This document shows, in pieces, positions 27,356 through 36,206 of a stretch of DNA of 64,000 nucleotides. Below the pieces are notes generated by a model. The model did not search any database and had not been told where the DNA came from. It saw only the letters and a program-made list of their open reading frames with translations. The stretch comes from Pseudomonas piscis (GTDB lineage Bacteria > Pseudomonadota > Gammaproteobacteria > Pseudomonadales > Pseudomonadaceae): NCBI RefSeq assembly GCF_009380155.1, contig NZ_WHUV01000003.1:868001-932000 (forward strand). Direction: 5' to 3'. A program made the translations under genes and the position numbers. The stretch's first letter is position 1; every line of letters begins with the position of its first letter.

Positions 27356-27903
27356 TGTTCCTTCAAGCCTTCGCGTACCACTTCAAGTATCTGCGCAGCC
27401 AGTTGTGGATTTTCCACACTGCGCGACAGCATCAGCGCACCTGCCAGAGTCGACATGATCATCAGGCTGCGCTTGGCCTTGTCTTCGCCATCCAGGGTCG
27501 CTTCCACTTGCGCGAGCCTGGCCTTGAGCACCGCGTCGGTGGTGGCGCTGGGTTGGCCGCGCTGGCCGAGCTCCGAGCTCATGGTCGGGAGCGGACAGCC
27601 CAGGTGTGGTGACTCCTGGTGCCATTCGGAGAGGTAGTTGTCGATGAATGCCTGCAGGGGATGTTCCTGGGCGAACAGCTTGGCGCAATGAGCATCGAGG
27701 TCCTGGGCGGCAGAGCAGAGTGCTTCTTCCACCAGTTCGTCCTTGGAGCTGAAGTGGGAGTAGAAGCCGCCATGGGTGAGGCCCAGGGCTTTCATCAGGG
27801 GTTGCAAGCCTGTTGCCCCTATACCATCGCGACGAAATCGCTCCGAGGCTTCCTTGATGATGCGTTTATGGGTCTGGGCTTTGTGGTCTGTTGAATAACG
27901 CAT
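27346..27903 (-). CDS. TetR/AcrR family transcriptional regulator
   Basis: This 185-residue protein has an N-terminal TetR helix-turn-helix ('FRRDGIGATGLQPLMKALGL' followed by 'THGGFYSHFSSKDELVEEAL') and a C-terminal ligand domain with 'HLGCPLPTMSSELG', typical of the AcrR_C group that often represses neighbouring reductases. It faces the SDR gene tail-to-tail. Its own promoter lies in the 188-base gap shared with the divergent GntR gene. Confidence 0.9.
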   Translation of the reverse strand: MRYSTDHKAQTHKRIIKEASERFRRDGIGATGLQPLMKALGLTHGGFYSHFSSKDELVEEALCSAAQDLDAHCAKLFAQEHPLQAFIDNYLSEWHQESPHLGCPLPTMSSELGQRGQPSATTDAVLKARLAQVEATLDGEDKAKRSLMIMSTLAGALMLSRSVENPQLAAQILEVVREGLKEQER

Positions 27904-28064
27904 CTGGGAAACCTCCGCAACAAGGCCACTATTTTAACCAGGGTTCAGCAGATCACATCCACTTCTGCACCTGCTTTGGCTGGCTGCTACAGCTTGGCGA
28001 CAGGTTTCCATGCCAAGCATAGTCAGGTGAGTTGGCACGATAAGTGGTTCCTGATCACTCATCT

Positions 28065-28077
28065 ATTGTTGAACAAT
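28065..28077. promoter_or_regulatory. Palindromic GntR-type operator
   Basis: ATTGTTGAACAAT is a perfect inverted repeat around a central G and fits the TNGTNNNACNA consensus of FadR/FCD-type GntR regulators. It ends 14 bases before the GntR start codon, a typical autoregulation position. Confidence 0.6.
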
Positions 28078-28091
28078 CCTGAGGCCTTTTC

Positions 28092-28745
28092 ATGAACGTT
28101 GGTTTATCCCTGGCGGATCAGATTCGCCTGGAACTGCGTGCAGACATCATCGGCGGTCGTCTTTTGCCCGGCATGCCCCTGGTGGAGAACGAACTGGCCG
28201 GTAGCTACAACGCCTCGCGCAACACTATCCGCGAGGCGTTGCATTGCCTCGGGCAGGAGGGATTGACACGTTATGTGCGCCACAAGGGAGTGATGGTCCG
28301 CCGCTTGGAAAGGGACGATCTGCGCGATCTGTTCAGGGTGCGCCGGACCCTGGAGTTGCAGGCAATCGCCAGCGCCAGGCCGCTGCGCGAGTGCCAGTCG
28401 GGCCGTATGCTCGATGCTATCGAGGCGGCCGAACTGGCCAGGGACCGAGAGGACTGGCGCGCCGTCGGTACCCATGGCCTGGTTTTTCACCAGCATGTGG
28501 TGGCGTTGCTGGACTCACCATTGCTGGACGAGTTCTTCACCAATGTGGTGGCGCAGCTGCGCCTGGTGTTTTGCACCGCGCCAGACGAGGCGCTGTTCCA
28601 GGCCCCCTGGCTGGAGCGCGACCGGCAGATCCATGGGTGGCTGGCCGACGGCGACACGGCGTCGGCCGGAACGGCCATGGCGTGTTACCTGGATGATTCC
28701 GAGCGCCTGTTGCTGAACATGTTCGATCCATCCTTGCGTCATTGA
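28092..28745 (+). CDS. GntR family regulator, FCD (FadR) type
   Basis: This 217-residue protein has an N-terminal winged helix ('LVENELAGSYNASRNTIREAL') and a helical FCD domain (about 85-210) whose metal/ligand His residues are suggested by 'HGLVFHQHVVAL' and 'RDRQIHGWLADGD'. FCD regulators usually sense small acids or amines from the pathway they control. It ends 15 bases before the DUF1989 gene, so the two are probably one transcript. A fitting palindromic operator lies just upstream. Confidence 0.92.
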   Translation: MNVGLSLADQIRLELRADIIGGRLLPGMPLVENELAGSYNASRNTIREALHCLGQEGLTRYVRHKGVMVRRLERDDLRDLFRVRRTLELQAIASARPLRECQSGRMLDAIEAAELARDREDWRAVGTHGLVFHQHVVALLDSPLLDEFFTNVVAQLRLVFCTAPDEALFQAPWLERDRQIHGWLADGDTASAGTAMACYLDDSERLLLNMFDPSLRH

Positions 28746-28760
28746 ACGAGGAGCATAGCG

Positions 28761-29612
28761 ATGTACAAGGACTATCCCGCGGCCTACCAGGTCAGCAAGG
28801 GCTCGGCGTTGCAAGTGGACACGGCCTTCTACGAGCGCATTCGGGCCAACCCTGGCCAGCGCATGTTGATCGAGAGTTTCGAGGTGCCGATCCGCACGGG
28901 ACGTGCCTGGAAGGTGCCAGCCGGTCATGTGTTCCGGGTCACCACGCCCCATGGTCCGCAGGTGGGCGATTTCAACGTCTGGAATGCCCACGATCCGCGC
29001 GAGCGCTTATGGGCGGCCCGAACCCGGCAGTTGCAGGGAGCGCATGTCAGTACTCACGATCGGCTCTGGTCGAACCTGCCGTTCCTGCGGCCGCTGGTGA
29101 CCATCACCGATGACAGCCTGGCCGATTACGGTATCGATGAGCATGGCGGGCGCCTGCATGACTTGCTGGGAACCCGCTGCGATCCCTATGTGAACCGGAT
29201 GCTCACCGGCGAGGATTTTCACCACCACTGCCATTCCAACCTGACGCGGGCGGTGCTGCCCCACGGCCTGACTGAGTTCGACGTGCATGATGTGCTGAAC
29301 ATCTTCCAGTGCACAGGGCTGAACCACGACGACCTGTACTTCATGAAGGCCTGCCCGGCGGGCAAGGGCGATTACCTGGAGTTCTTTGCTGAAATCGACC
29401 TGCTCTGCGCCTTGTCGACCTGCCCTGGCGGGGATTTGTCCCTGCCGATGTGGGGGCCACAGGCGCAGGACCCGCTCAGCGTATGCCGGCCATTGGGGGT
29501 CGAGGTCTATCGCCTGGAGCCAGCGTTACTCGAGGGCTGGAGCTCGCCTGAACGGGCGGCCTATCAGGGCCTGCATGGTTTGCAGATCGCCACGCCCGAG
29601 TGGGAAAGTTGA
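28761..29612 (+). CDS. DUF1989 protein (urea carboxylase/carboxyguanidine deiminase-like family)
   Basis: This 283-residue single-domain protein has the DUF1989 marks 'VTTPHGPQVGDFNVWNAHD', 'DVLNIFQCTGLNHDDLYF', and 'LEFFAEIDLLCALSTCPGGDLS'. Family members next to guanidine or urea carboxylase act as paired subunits of carboxyguanidine deiminase (CgdA/CgdB). Here there is a single copy, no carboxylase in the window, and a GntR regulator directly upstream, so the substrate is open. The His-rich 'FHHHCHSN' and nearby Cys may bind a metal. AGGAGCATAGCG precedes the start. An ethanolamine-type permease lies convergently downstream. Confidence 0.85.
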   Translation: MYKDYPAAYQVSKGSALQVDTAFYERIRANPGQRMLIESFEVPIRTGRAWKVPAGHVFRVTTPHGPQVGDFNVWNAHDPRERLWAARTRQLQGAHVSTHDRLWSNLPFLRPLVTITDDSLADYGIDEHGGRLHDLLGTRCDPYVNRMLTGEDFHHHCHSNLTRAVLPHGLTEFDVHDVLNIFQCTGLNHDDLYFMKACPAGKGDYLEFFAEIDLLCALSTCPGGDLSLPMWGPQAQDPLSVCRPLGVEVYRLEPALLEGWSSPERAAYQGLHGLQIATPEWES

Positions 29613-29615
29613 GTC

Positions 29616-29650
29616 CATGGCCCCCTGCGCCGCAGGCGCAGGGGGCCATG
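29616..29650. terminator. Long GC-rich bidirectional hairpin
   Basis: A perfect 15-bp stem (29616-29630 with 29636-29650, loop CGCAG) lies exactly between the DUF1989 stop and the convergent DUF2897 stop. It has no U-run. It probably serves both transcripts. Confidence 0.65.
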
Positions 29651-29653
29651 TAT

Positions 29654-29821
29654 TCACCGGTCGCGGGCGTCCTTGGCGTCCGCTTCGGCATTGCGTTCGG
29701 CCACGCGTCGGCGCTGTTCTTCGGTAAGTTCCACCTTGCTGGCGGTATCGCGTAGCAGCATCAGGCCACCCACGATCGAACCGATAGCGACCACCAGAAT
29801 CAACCAGGCATACCAGGGCAT
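29654..29821 (-). CDS. DUF2897 small membrane protein
   Basis: This 55-residue protein, MPWYAWLILVVAIGSIVGG onward, has one N-terminal membrane helix (about 3-24), then a charged tail ('TEEQRRRVAERNAEAD'). It matches the DUF2897 family of small gammaproteobacterial membrane proteins, whose function is unknown. GGAGAG lies four bases before the ATG. It is downstream of the permease on the same strand after 126 bases. Confidence 0.82.
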   Translation of the reverse strand: MPWYAWLILVVAIGSIVGGLMLLRDTASKVELTEEQRRRVAERNAEADAKDARDR

Positions 29822-29947
29822 AGGGCTCTCCTTGATGAGGCCGTCTGCCGGAAGCGAGGTTCGCTCCGCAGCGGCTTGTAACGCTTTGAGTCAAAACGTT
29901 TTGCAGGGGTTCCATTGTATGCCTGATCGGCCTGGCCGGCAGCGTCT

Positions 29948-31312
29948 CTAGAGTCCGGTGAGCATGGCATCGGCCGGCGCATTGGCCCGCGACTGCGCGG
30001 TGCACTGGAAGTAAATGAAACCCAGCCCCATGAGGCCGAGGAAGACCAGGCCGATCAGCGTATTGAACCAGGCCATGGCCACCAGGCACACCACGGCCAG
30101 CAGCAGTGCCAGGGCCGGGACCAGCGGATAACCGGGAGCGCGGAAGCTGCGTGGCAGGCCGGGCTCGGTCCGGCGTAGTCGGAACAGGCTGAGCATGCTC
30201 ATGATGTACATCACGATGGCGCCGAACACGGCCATGGTGATCATGGCTGCGGTGAGGCTCAGTCCACCGAGGTTGACCAGGCCATCGCTGTAGATCGCGG
30301 CGATGCCCACCAGCCCACCGGCGATGATCGCCCGGTGCGGGGTCTGGAACCGCGACAGCCCGGCCAGGGAGGCGGGCAGGTAGCCGGCGCGGGCCAGGGC
30401 GAAGAACTGCCGCGAGTAGCCGAGGATGATCCCGTGGAAGCTGGCTACCAGGCCGAACAGGCCGATCCACACCAGCATGTGCAGCCAGCCGGAGTTGTTG
30501 CCGACCACCGCCTTCATGGCCTGGGGCAGCGGGTCGTTGATGTTCGCCAAACTGCGCCAGTCACCCACGCCACCTGCGAAGATCATCACGCCCAGGGCCA
30601 GCACCACCAGGGTCAGGATGCCGCTGATGTAGGCCCGGGGGATGGTGCGCCTGGGGTCCTTGGCCTCCTCGGCAGCCATGGCCGCGCCCTCGATGGCCAG
30701 GAAGAACCAGATGGCGAAGGGGATCGCCGCGAACATGCCGGCAACTGCTGCGCTACCGAACTGATCCGTGCCGGCCCAGCCATTGGCGGCGAAGTGGCTG
30801 AAGCTGAACGCCGGGGCCACCACGCCCATGAATACCAGCAATTCCAGGACTGCCAGGACGCAGACCACCAGTTCGAAGGTTGCCGCCAGCTTCACCCCGA
30901 GAATGTTCAGGCCCATGAAGACGACATAGGCCGCCACTGCGGCGTGCTTGGGGTCCAGCGTCGGAAACTGCACGTTCAAGTAGGCACCGATGGCCAGGGC
31001 GATGGCCGGTGGGGCGAAGACGAACTCGATCAGGGTCGCCAGCCCGGCGATCAGCCCGCCTTTTTCGCCGAAGGCCCGACGGCTGTAGGCAAAAGGGCCT
31101 CCGGCGTGGGGAATCGCGGTGGTCAGTTCGGTGAAGCTGAATATAAAGCAGGCATACATGCAGGCGACCAGCAGCGAGGTCACCAGGAACCCCAGGGTCC
31201 CGGCCACGCCCCAGCCATAGCTCCAGCCGAAATACTCCCCGGAAATCACCAGGCCGACAGCGATCCCCCAGAGATGCAGCGTGCCCAGGGTGGGCTTGAG
31301 TCTTGTGTTCAT
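29948..31312 (-). CDS. eat: APC-superfamily permease, ethanolamine-permease (Eat) type
   Basis: This 454-residue protein with about 12 membrane segments belongs to the amino acid-polyamine-organocation superfamily. 'LWGIAVGLVISGEYFGWSYGW', 'TTAIPHAGGPFAYSRRAFG' and 'FLAIEGAAMAAEEAKDPRRTIPRAY' are typical of the ethanolamine permease subgroup. In many pseudomonads eat lies with eutB/eutC; neither is here, so another amine or the DUF1989 substrate is possible. AGGA stands eight bases before the ATG. It is divergent from kdp. Confidence 0.85.
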   Translation of the reverse strand: MNTRLKPTLGTLHLWGIAVGLVISGEYFGWSYGWGVAGTLGFLVTSLLVACMYACFIFSFTELTTAIPHAGGPFAYSRRAFGEKGGLIAGLATLIEFVFAPPAIALAIGAYLNVQFPTLDPKHAAVAAYVVFMGLNILGVKLAATFELVVCVLAVLELLVFMGVVAPAFSFSHFAANGWAGTDQFGSAAVAGMFAAIPFAIWFFLAIEGAAMAAEEAKDPRRTIPRAYISGILTLVVLALGVMIFAGGVGDWRSLANINDPLPQAMKAVVGNNSGWLHMLVWIGLFGLVASFHGIILGYSRQFFALARAGYLPASLAGLSRFQTPHRAIIAGGLVGIAAIYSDGLVNLGGLSLTAAMITMAVFGAIVMYIMSMLSLFRLRRTEPGLPRSFRAPGYPLVPALALLLAVVCLVAMAWFNTLIGLVFLGLMGLGFIYFQCTAQSRANAPADAMLTGL

Positions 31313-31638
31313 CGATAGCGTCCTGAACGATTGGAAAGGTCCGGGACAGGGCGTTGCAGCGGTCGTGCCAGGCGGCCACGGGGCGTCGCAAAGTTCGGAA
31401 AACCGTCGTATCGAGGATATTCCCCGACCGCGGCCCGTCTTGGGCGTTGCAATCCGGTGCGCTTGGCAGCCTCGCTTTGGGGCAAGGGTCTATCGTCCTT
31501 CGCCCGGGCCAGAGCGGCCATGGCGTGAGTCTTTACGCTTTCTTTATGGCCCACCCACCCCGTCGCTCTCGTTCCTTTACAGGCAGCCTGCGGACAATGT
31601 CGCCATTCGCGGCGATCGCCGTACCTCGGAGACATTCC
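31313..31638 (+). promoter_or_regulatory. Divergent eat/kdp control region with KdpE-box-like repeat
   Basis: 326 bases separate eat and kdpF. TTTACG (31532-31537) and TTTATG (31543-31548) are spaced five bases apart, resembling the paired T-rich half-sites bound by KdpE in E. coli. A possible -10 GACAAT lies at 31593-31598, placing the repeat near -65, where KdpE sites are expected. No further gene is seen. Confidence 0.45.
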
Positions 31639-31728
31639 ATGAACATACTGGACGCGGTGTCGTTGCTGCTGGCGGTGGGCCTGTTCGTTTACCTGCTGAT
31701 TGCACTGTTGTGCGCGAATCGGAACTAG
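31639..31728 (+). CDS. kdpF: KdpF, small Kdp membrane subunit
   Basis: This 29-residue hydrophobic peptide (MNILDAVSLLLAVGLFVYLL onward) forms a single membrane helix and starts 101 bases before kdpA. KdpF is the short lipid-like stabiliser of the KdpFABC potassium pump. The length and sequence fit the family. CTCGGAGACATTCC provides GGAG. Confidence 0.9.
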   Translation: MNILDAVSLLLAVGLFVYLLIALLCANRN

Positions 31729-31739
31729 GAGCGACGCTG

Positions 31740-33434
31740 ATGCACAGTTATGACTATTGGCTGATCCTCGCCTTCTTCGCGCTGGTGCTGGTGCCCGCAC
31801 CCTGGCTGGGACGCTTCTACTACAAAGTGATGGAGGGCCAGCGTACCTGGCTGACCCCGATCCTGGGGCCGGTGGAGCGTGTGTGCTACCGCATCGCCGG
31901 GGTCGATCCCCAGCTGGAGCAGAGCTGGCAGAAGTACAGCCTGGCCTTGCTGGCCTTCAACCTCGCCGGGTTCGTCCTGTTGTTCATCATCCTGCTGTTC
32001 CAGGACCACTTGCCCCTCAACCCGCAACACCTGCCGGGGCAGGAGTGGACCCTGGCCTTCAACACCGCGGTCAGCTTCATGACCAACACCAACTGGCAGG
32101 CCTACAGCGGCGAGGCGTCCCTGAGCTACTTCAGCCAGATGGCCGGCCTGACGGTACAGAACTTCGTCAGCGCGGCCACCGGGCTGGCGGTGCTGGTGGC
32201 CCTGTGCCGGGGTATCGGCCGGCGTTCGGTACGCACCCTGGGCAACTTCTGGGCCGACATGACCCGGGCCACCCTCTACGGCCTGTTGCCGCTGTGCCTG
32301 CTGCTGGCCTTGCTGCTGGTCTGGCAGGGCGTGCCGCAGACGTTCGCTCACTATGTGGACGCCCTGACCGTGCAAGGTAACGACCAGGTGATTCCCCTGG
32401 GGCCAGCGGCCAGCCAGATCGCCATCAAGCAACTGGGCACCAATGGCGGTGGCTTCTTCGGGGTCAACTCGGCGCATCCGTTCGAGAACCCCACGGCCTG
32501 GAGCAACCTGTTCGAACTGGTATCGATCATCCTGATCCCGGTGGCGTTGGTCTTCACCTTTGGCCATTACGTCAAGGACATGCGCCAGAGCCGGGCCATC
32601 ATCGCCTGCATGCTGGCGCTGTTCCTGATCGGCGGCGCCACCTCGTTGTGGGCCGAATACCAGCCCAACCCGGCACTGGCCAACCCGGCCGTGGAGCAGA
32701 CAGCGCCGCTGGAAGGCAAGGAGACGCGCTTCGGCACCACGGCCACGGTGCTGTGGTCGGTGACCACCACCGCCGCTTCCAACGGTTCGGTCAACGGCAT
32801 GCACGACAGCCTCAACCCGCTGAGCGGCATGGTGGCGCTGATCAACATGATGGTGGGCGAGGTGATCTTCGGCGGCGTTGGCGCCGGGCTCTACGGCATG
32901 CTGCTCAACGTGCTGATCGCAGTATTCCTGGCCGGCCTGATGATCGGGCGCACGCCTGAATACCTGGGCAAGAAGCTCCAGGCCAGGGAGGTGCAACTGC
33001 TGGTATTGACCCTGATGGTCATGCCCATCGGCGTGCTGGTGCTGGGGGCGCTGGCCGCCAGCTTGCCAGGACCGGCAGGAGCGATCAGCAACCCTGGGCC
33101 CCACGGCTTCAGCCAACTGCTGTACGCCTACACCTCGGCCAGCGCCAACAACGGTTCGGCATTCGGTGGTTTCAGCGCCAACACCCCGTTTCATAACCTG
33201 ATGCTGGGCCTGGGCATGCTGATCGGTCGCTTTGGCTACATCCTGCCGGTGCTGGCGCTGGCTGGCAGCCTGGCCCTGAAAAAAACCGCGCCTGTAGGCC
33301 AGAACAGCTTTCCCACCCATGGCCCACTGTTCGTGGCCTTGCTGACCATGACCATCTTGCTGGTAGGTGGCCTGACGTTCCTGCCGACCCTGGCGCTGGG
33401 GCCGGTCGCCGAACAACTGAGCATGGGCTTCTGA
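31740..33434 (+). CDS. kdpA: KdpA, potassium-translocating subunit
   Basis: This 564-residue channel-like subunit of the K+ P-type ATPase has about ten membrane segments. The four pore-loop filter elements are visible, for example 'NTNWQAYSGE', 'GTNGGGFFGVNSAHPFENP' and 'YTSASANNGSAFGGF'. It starts at the ATG 11 bases after kdpF, preceded by AGGAGCG. An upstream open frame back to 31281 is not part of the protein. kdpB follows after seven bases. Confidence 0.97.
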   Translation: MHSYDYWLILAFFALVLVPAPWLGRFYYKVMEGQRTWLTPILGPVERVCYRIAGVDPQLEQSWQKYSLALLAFNLAGFVLLFIILLFQDHLPLNPQHLPGQEWTLAFNTAVSFMTNTNWQAYSGEASLSYFSQMAGLTVQNFVSAATGLAVLVALCRGIGRRSVRTLGNFWADMTRATLYGLLPLCLLLALLLVWQGVPQTFAHYVDALTVQGNDQVIPLGPAASQIAIKQLGTNGGGFFGVNSAHPFENPTAWSNLFELVSIILIPVALVFTFGHYVKDMRQSRAIIACMLALFLIGGATSLWAEYQPNPALANPAVEQTAPLEGKETRFGTTATVLWSVTTTAASNGSVNGMHDSLNPLSGMVALINMMVGEVIFGGVGAGLYGMLLNVLIAVFLAGLMIGRTPEYLGKKLQAREVQLLVLTLMVMPIGVLVLGALAASLPGPAGAISNPGPHGFSQLLYAYTSASANNGSAFGGFSANTPFHNLMLGLGMLIGRFGYILPVLALAGSLALKKTAPVGQNSFPTHGPLFVALLTMTILLVGGLTFLPTLALGPVAEQLSMGF

Positions 33435-33441
33435 GGATCCG

Positions 33442-35529
33442 ATGATGAATATGCATGTTCCCGCCTCGAACAAGGTCGCCGATGCGGCGGCCAAGGCCAA
33501 GCATTCTCCTGCGCCGTCGTCGGCCACCAGCCTGTCCGCCCTGTGGCGCCCGGCGCTGGTCCAGGCTTTCGTCAAGCTCGACCCACGGCAACTGCAGCGC
33601 TCGCCAGTGATGCTGGTGGTGGAGCTGACCGCGATCCTCACCACTGTGCTGTGCTTGGTGCCCAACACCGCGGTGCCGACTTTCGTCGCCGCGCAGATCG
33701 CCCTGTGGCTGTGGTTCACCGTGTTGTTCGCCAACTTCGCCGAGGCCCTGGCCGAAGGGCGTGGCAAGGCCCGTGCCGACAGCCTCAAGGCCGGCAGCGA
33801 AGGCCTGAGCGCCCGGCGCCGGGGGGCTGATGGCAGCTTCCAGCTGGTGCCAGCGGCCAACCTGCGCAAAGGCGATGTGGTGCGGGTCGATGCCGGGGAA
33901 ATGATCCCGGGCGACGGTGAAGTGATCGAAGGTATCGCCGCGGTCAACGAAGCGGCGATCACCGGAGAGTCGGCGCCGGTGATCCGCGAGTCCGGTGGCG
34001 ATCGCTCGGCGGTGACCGGCAACACCCGCCTGGTGTCCGACTGGTTGCTGGTGCGTATCACCAGCAATCCCGGGGAGTCGACCCTGGACCGCATGATCGC
34101 CCTGGTGGAAGGCGCCAAGCGTCAGAAGACCCCCAATGAGGTGGCCCTGGACATCCTGCTGATCGGCCTGACCCTGATCTTCCTGCTGGTGGTGGTGACC
34201 CTGCAGCCGTTCGCCCATTTCGCCAATGGCAGCTTGCCGCTGGTGTTCCTGGTGGCGCTGCTGGTGACGCTGATCCCGACCACCATCGGCGGCCTGTTGT
34301 CGGCCATCGGCATCGCCGGCATGGACCGTCTGGTGCGCCTGAATGTCATCGCCAAGTCCGGGCGGGCGGTGGAAGCCGCCGGGGACGTGCATGTGTTGAT
34401 GCTGGACAAGACCGGCACCATCACCTTCGGCAATCGCCGGTGCAGCGCCATCCACCCGGCCCCGGGCATCAGCGCCGGGGACATGGCCGAGGCCGCCTTG
34501 CTGGCATCCCTGGCCGACGATACGGCCGAAGGCAAGTCCATCGTCGAATACCTGCGCGAACTTTATCCACAGCCCGAGCCGGGCAGCGAACTGCTGGTGG
34601 CCGTGCCTTTCAGCGCAGAGACCCGCTTGTCCGGGGTCGACTATCGTGGCCAGGCCTACCGCAAGGGGGCAGTGGACTCGGTGCTGGATTTCGTTGGCCT
34701 CAAGCGCGATGACCTGGCTCCGGCGCTGGCCCGCGAGATCGACAAGATCGCCCAGAGCGGCGGCACTCCGCTGCTGGTCTGCGCCGCTGGCCGGTTGCTG
34801 GGCGCGATTCACCTCAAGGACGTGGTCAAGCCCGGTATCCGCGAGCGTTTCGCCGAGTTGCGCAAACTGGGGATCCGTACCGTGATGGTCACCGGCGACA
34901 ACCCGCTGACTGCCGCCGCCATCGCCGCCGAAGCCGGCGTCGACGATGTGCTGGCCGAGGCCACGCCGGAGAAGAAGCTGGCGCGCATCCGTCACGAGCA
35001 GAACGACGGACGCCTGGTGGCCATGTGCGGCGACGGTGCCAACGATGCTCCGGCGCTGGCCCAGGCCGATGTCGGCATGGCCATGAACGACGGCACCCAG
35101 GCCGCTCGCGAGGCGGCCAACATGGTCGACCTGGACAGCGATCCGACCAAGCTGCTGGACGTGGTGCAGATCGGCAAGGAACTGTTGGTGACCCGTGGCG
35201 CCCTGACCACCTTTTCCATCGCCAATGACGTGGCCAAGTACTTCGCCATCCTGCCGGCCTTGTTCGCGGCGATTTATCCACAGCTGGGCGTGCTCAACAT
35301 CATGCACCTGGCCAGCCCGCAGAGCGCGATTCTCTCGGCGATCGTGTTCAACGCGCTGATCATCGTGGTGCTGATTCCCCTGGCTTTGCGCGGTGTGCGG
35401 GTGCAGGCCGCCAGTGCCGCCCACCTGCTGCGGCGCAACCTGCTGATCTACGGCCTGGGCGGCATCGTGGTGCCCTTTGCCGGAATCAAGCTGATCGACC
35501 TGCTGCTGACCGCCGCCCACCTGGTGTAG
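33442..35529 (+). CDS. kdpB: KdpB, ATP-hydrolysing subunit
   Basis: This 695-residue P-type ATPase carries the phosphorylated Asp in 'MLDKTGTITFGNR', the TGES loop ('AAITGESAPV'), 'VTGDNPLTAAAIAAEAGVDD' and 'MCGDGANDAPALAQADVG'. It powers K+ uptake through KdpA. AGGA before the ATG gives good initiation. A second in-frame ATG follows at 33445. The next gene is kdpC after 32 bases. Confidence 0.98.
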   Translation: MMNMHVPASNKVADAAAKAKHSPAPSSATSLSALWRPALVQAFVKLDPRQLQRSPVMLVVELTAILTTVLCLVPNTAVPTFVAAQIALWLWFTVLFANFAEALAEGRGKARADSLKAGSEGLSARRRGADGSFQLVPAANLRKGDVVRVDAGEMIPGDGEVIEGIAAVNEAAITGESAPVIRESGGDRSAVTGNTRLVSDWLLVRITSNPGESTLDRMIALVEGAKRQKTPNEVALDILLIGLTLIFLLVVVTLQPFAHFANGSLPLVFLVALLVTLIPTTIGGLLSAIGIAGMDRLVRLNVIAKSGRAVEAAGDVHVLMLDKTGTITFGNRRCSAIHPAPGISAGDMAEAALLASLADDTAEGKSIVEYLRELYPQPEPGSELLVAVPFSAETRLSGVDYRGQAYRKGAVDSVLDFVGLKRDDLAPALAREIDKIAQSGGTPLLVCAAGRLLGAIHLKDVVKPGIRERFAELRKLGIRTVMVTGDNPLTAAAIAAEAGVDDVLAEATPEKKLARIRHEQNDGRLVAMCGDGANDAPALAQADVGMAMNDGTQAAREAANMVDLDSDPTKLLDVVQIGKELLVTRGALTTFSIANDVAKYFAILPALFAAIYPQLGVLNIMHLASPQSAILSAIVFNALIIVVLIPLALRGVRVQAASAAHLLRRNLLIYGLGGIVVPFAGIKLIDLLLTAAHLV

Positions 35530-35561
35530 GCGGCCGGGATTGACCCATCGAGGATTGAGAA

Positions 35562-36107
35562 ATGTCTAGCGTATTGCGTCCGGCCTTGAGCCTGATCGTG
35601 TTGATGACCCTGATCACCGGCGTGGCCTATCCGCTGGTGGTCACTGGAGTGGCTCAGGTCGCGTTCGCGGACCAGGCCAATGGCAGCCTGGTCCGCGATG
35701 ACAGCGGCAAGGTGCGGGGCTCTGCCCTGATCGCCCAGGACTTTGCCGGCGATGCCTGGTTCCACCCGCGCCCCTCCGCAGGCGCCTTTGCCACGGTGGC
35801 CAGCGGGGCCAGCAACCTGGCACCGAGCAATCCGGCGCTGGCGACCCGGGTGATCGAGGATGCCAACAAGCTCTTGGTGCACGGGCAGGGCCCAGTGCCC
35901 CTGGCGTTGCTGACCACTTCCGGCAGCGGCCTGGATCCGCACTTGCCACCGCAGGCGATTGACTATCAACTGGCGCGAGTTGCAGCGGCTCGCAACCTGC
36001 CAGCCGACCGGCTACGAGCCTTGGTGGCAGAGCACACCGAACGGCCGCTGATCGGCCCGCCGGTGGTCAACGTACTGGCCCTGAACCTGGCCCTGGAGCG
36101 GCTGTAA
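35562..36107 (+). CDS. kdpC: KdpC subunit
   Basis: This 181-residue protein has one N-terminal membrane helix (about 8-30, 'LSLIVLMTLITGVAYPLVVT') and the family motifs 'GSALIAQDFAGDAWFHPRPSA' and 'SGSGLDPHLPPQAI'. KdpC stabilises the KdpFABC complex. A hairpin and 99 bases separate it from kdpD. Confidence 0.97.
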   Translation: MSSVLRPALSLIVLMTLITGVAYPLVVTGVAQVAFADQANGSLVRDDSGKVRGSALIAQDFAGDAWFHPRPSAGAFATVASGASNLAPSNPALATRVIEDANKLLVHGQGPVPLALLTTSGSGLDPHLPPQAIDYQLARVAAARNLPADRLRALVAEHTERPLIGPPVVNVLALNLALERL

Positions 36108-36122
36108 CCTGGCGAGCCTGGG

Positions 36123-36142
36123 AAAGCCCCGAAAGAGGCTTT
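36123..36142 (+). terminator. Weak hairpin between kdpC and kdpD
   Basis: AAAGCC, eight-base loop, GGCTTT followed by TT. It could attenuate read-through from the pump genes into the sensor-regulator genes. Confidence 0.4.
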
Positions 36143-36206
36143 TGCGATGCTCGAGCCCCAAGGAGTGACGATTGAAATCCATTGTCTTGTCGCAGAGAGA
36201 TGCCCC

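Noticed and set aside
31725..35520. Two overlapping long antisense frames (about 780-800 codons) across kdpA/kdpB
   Set aside because: They shadow two well-supported pump genes and have no recognisable domains.
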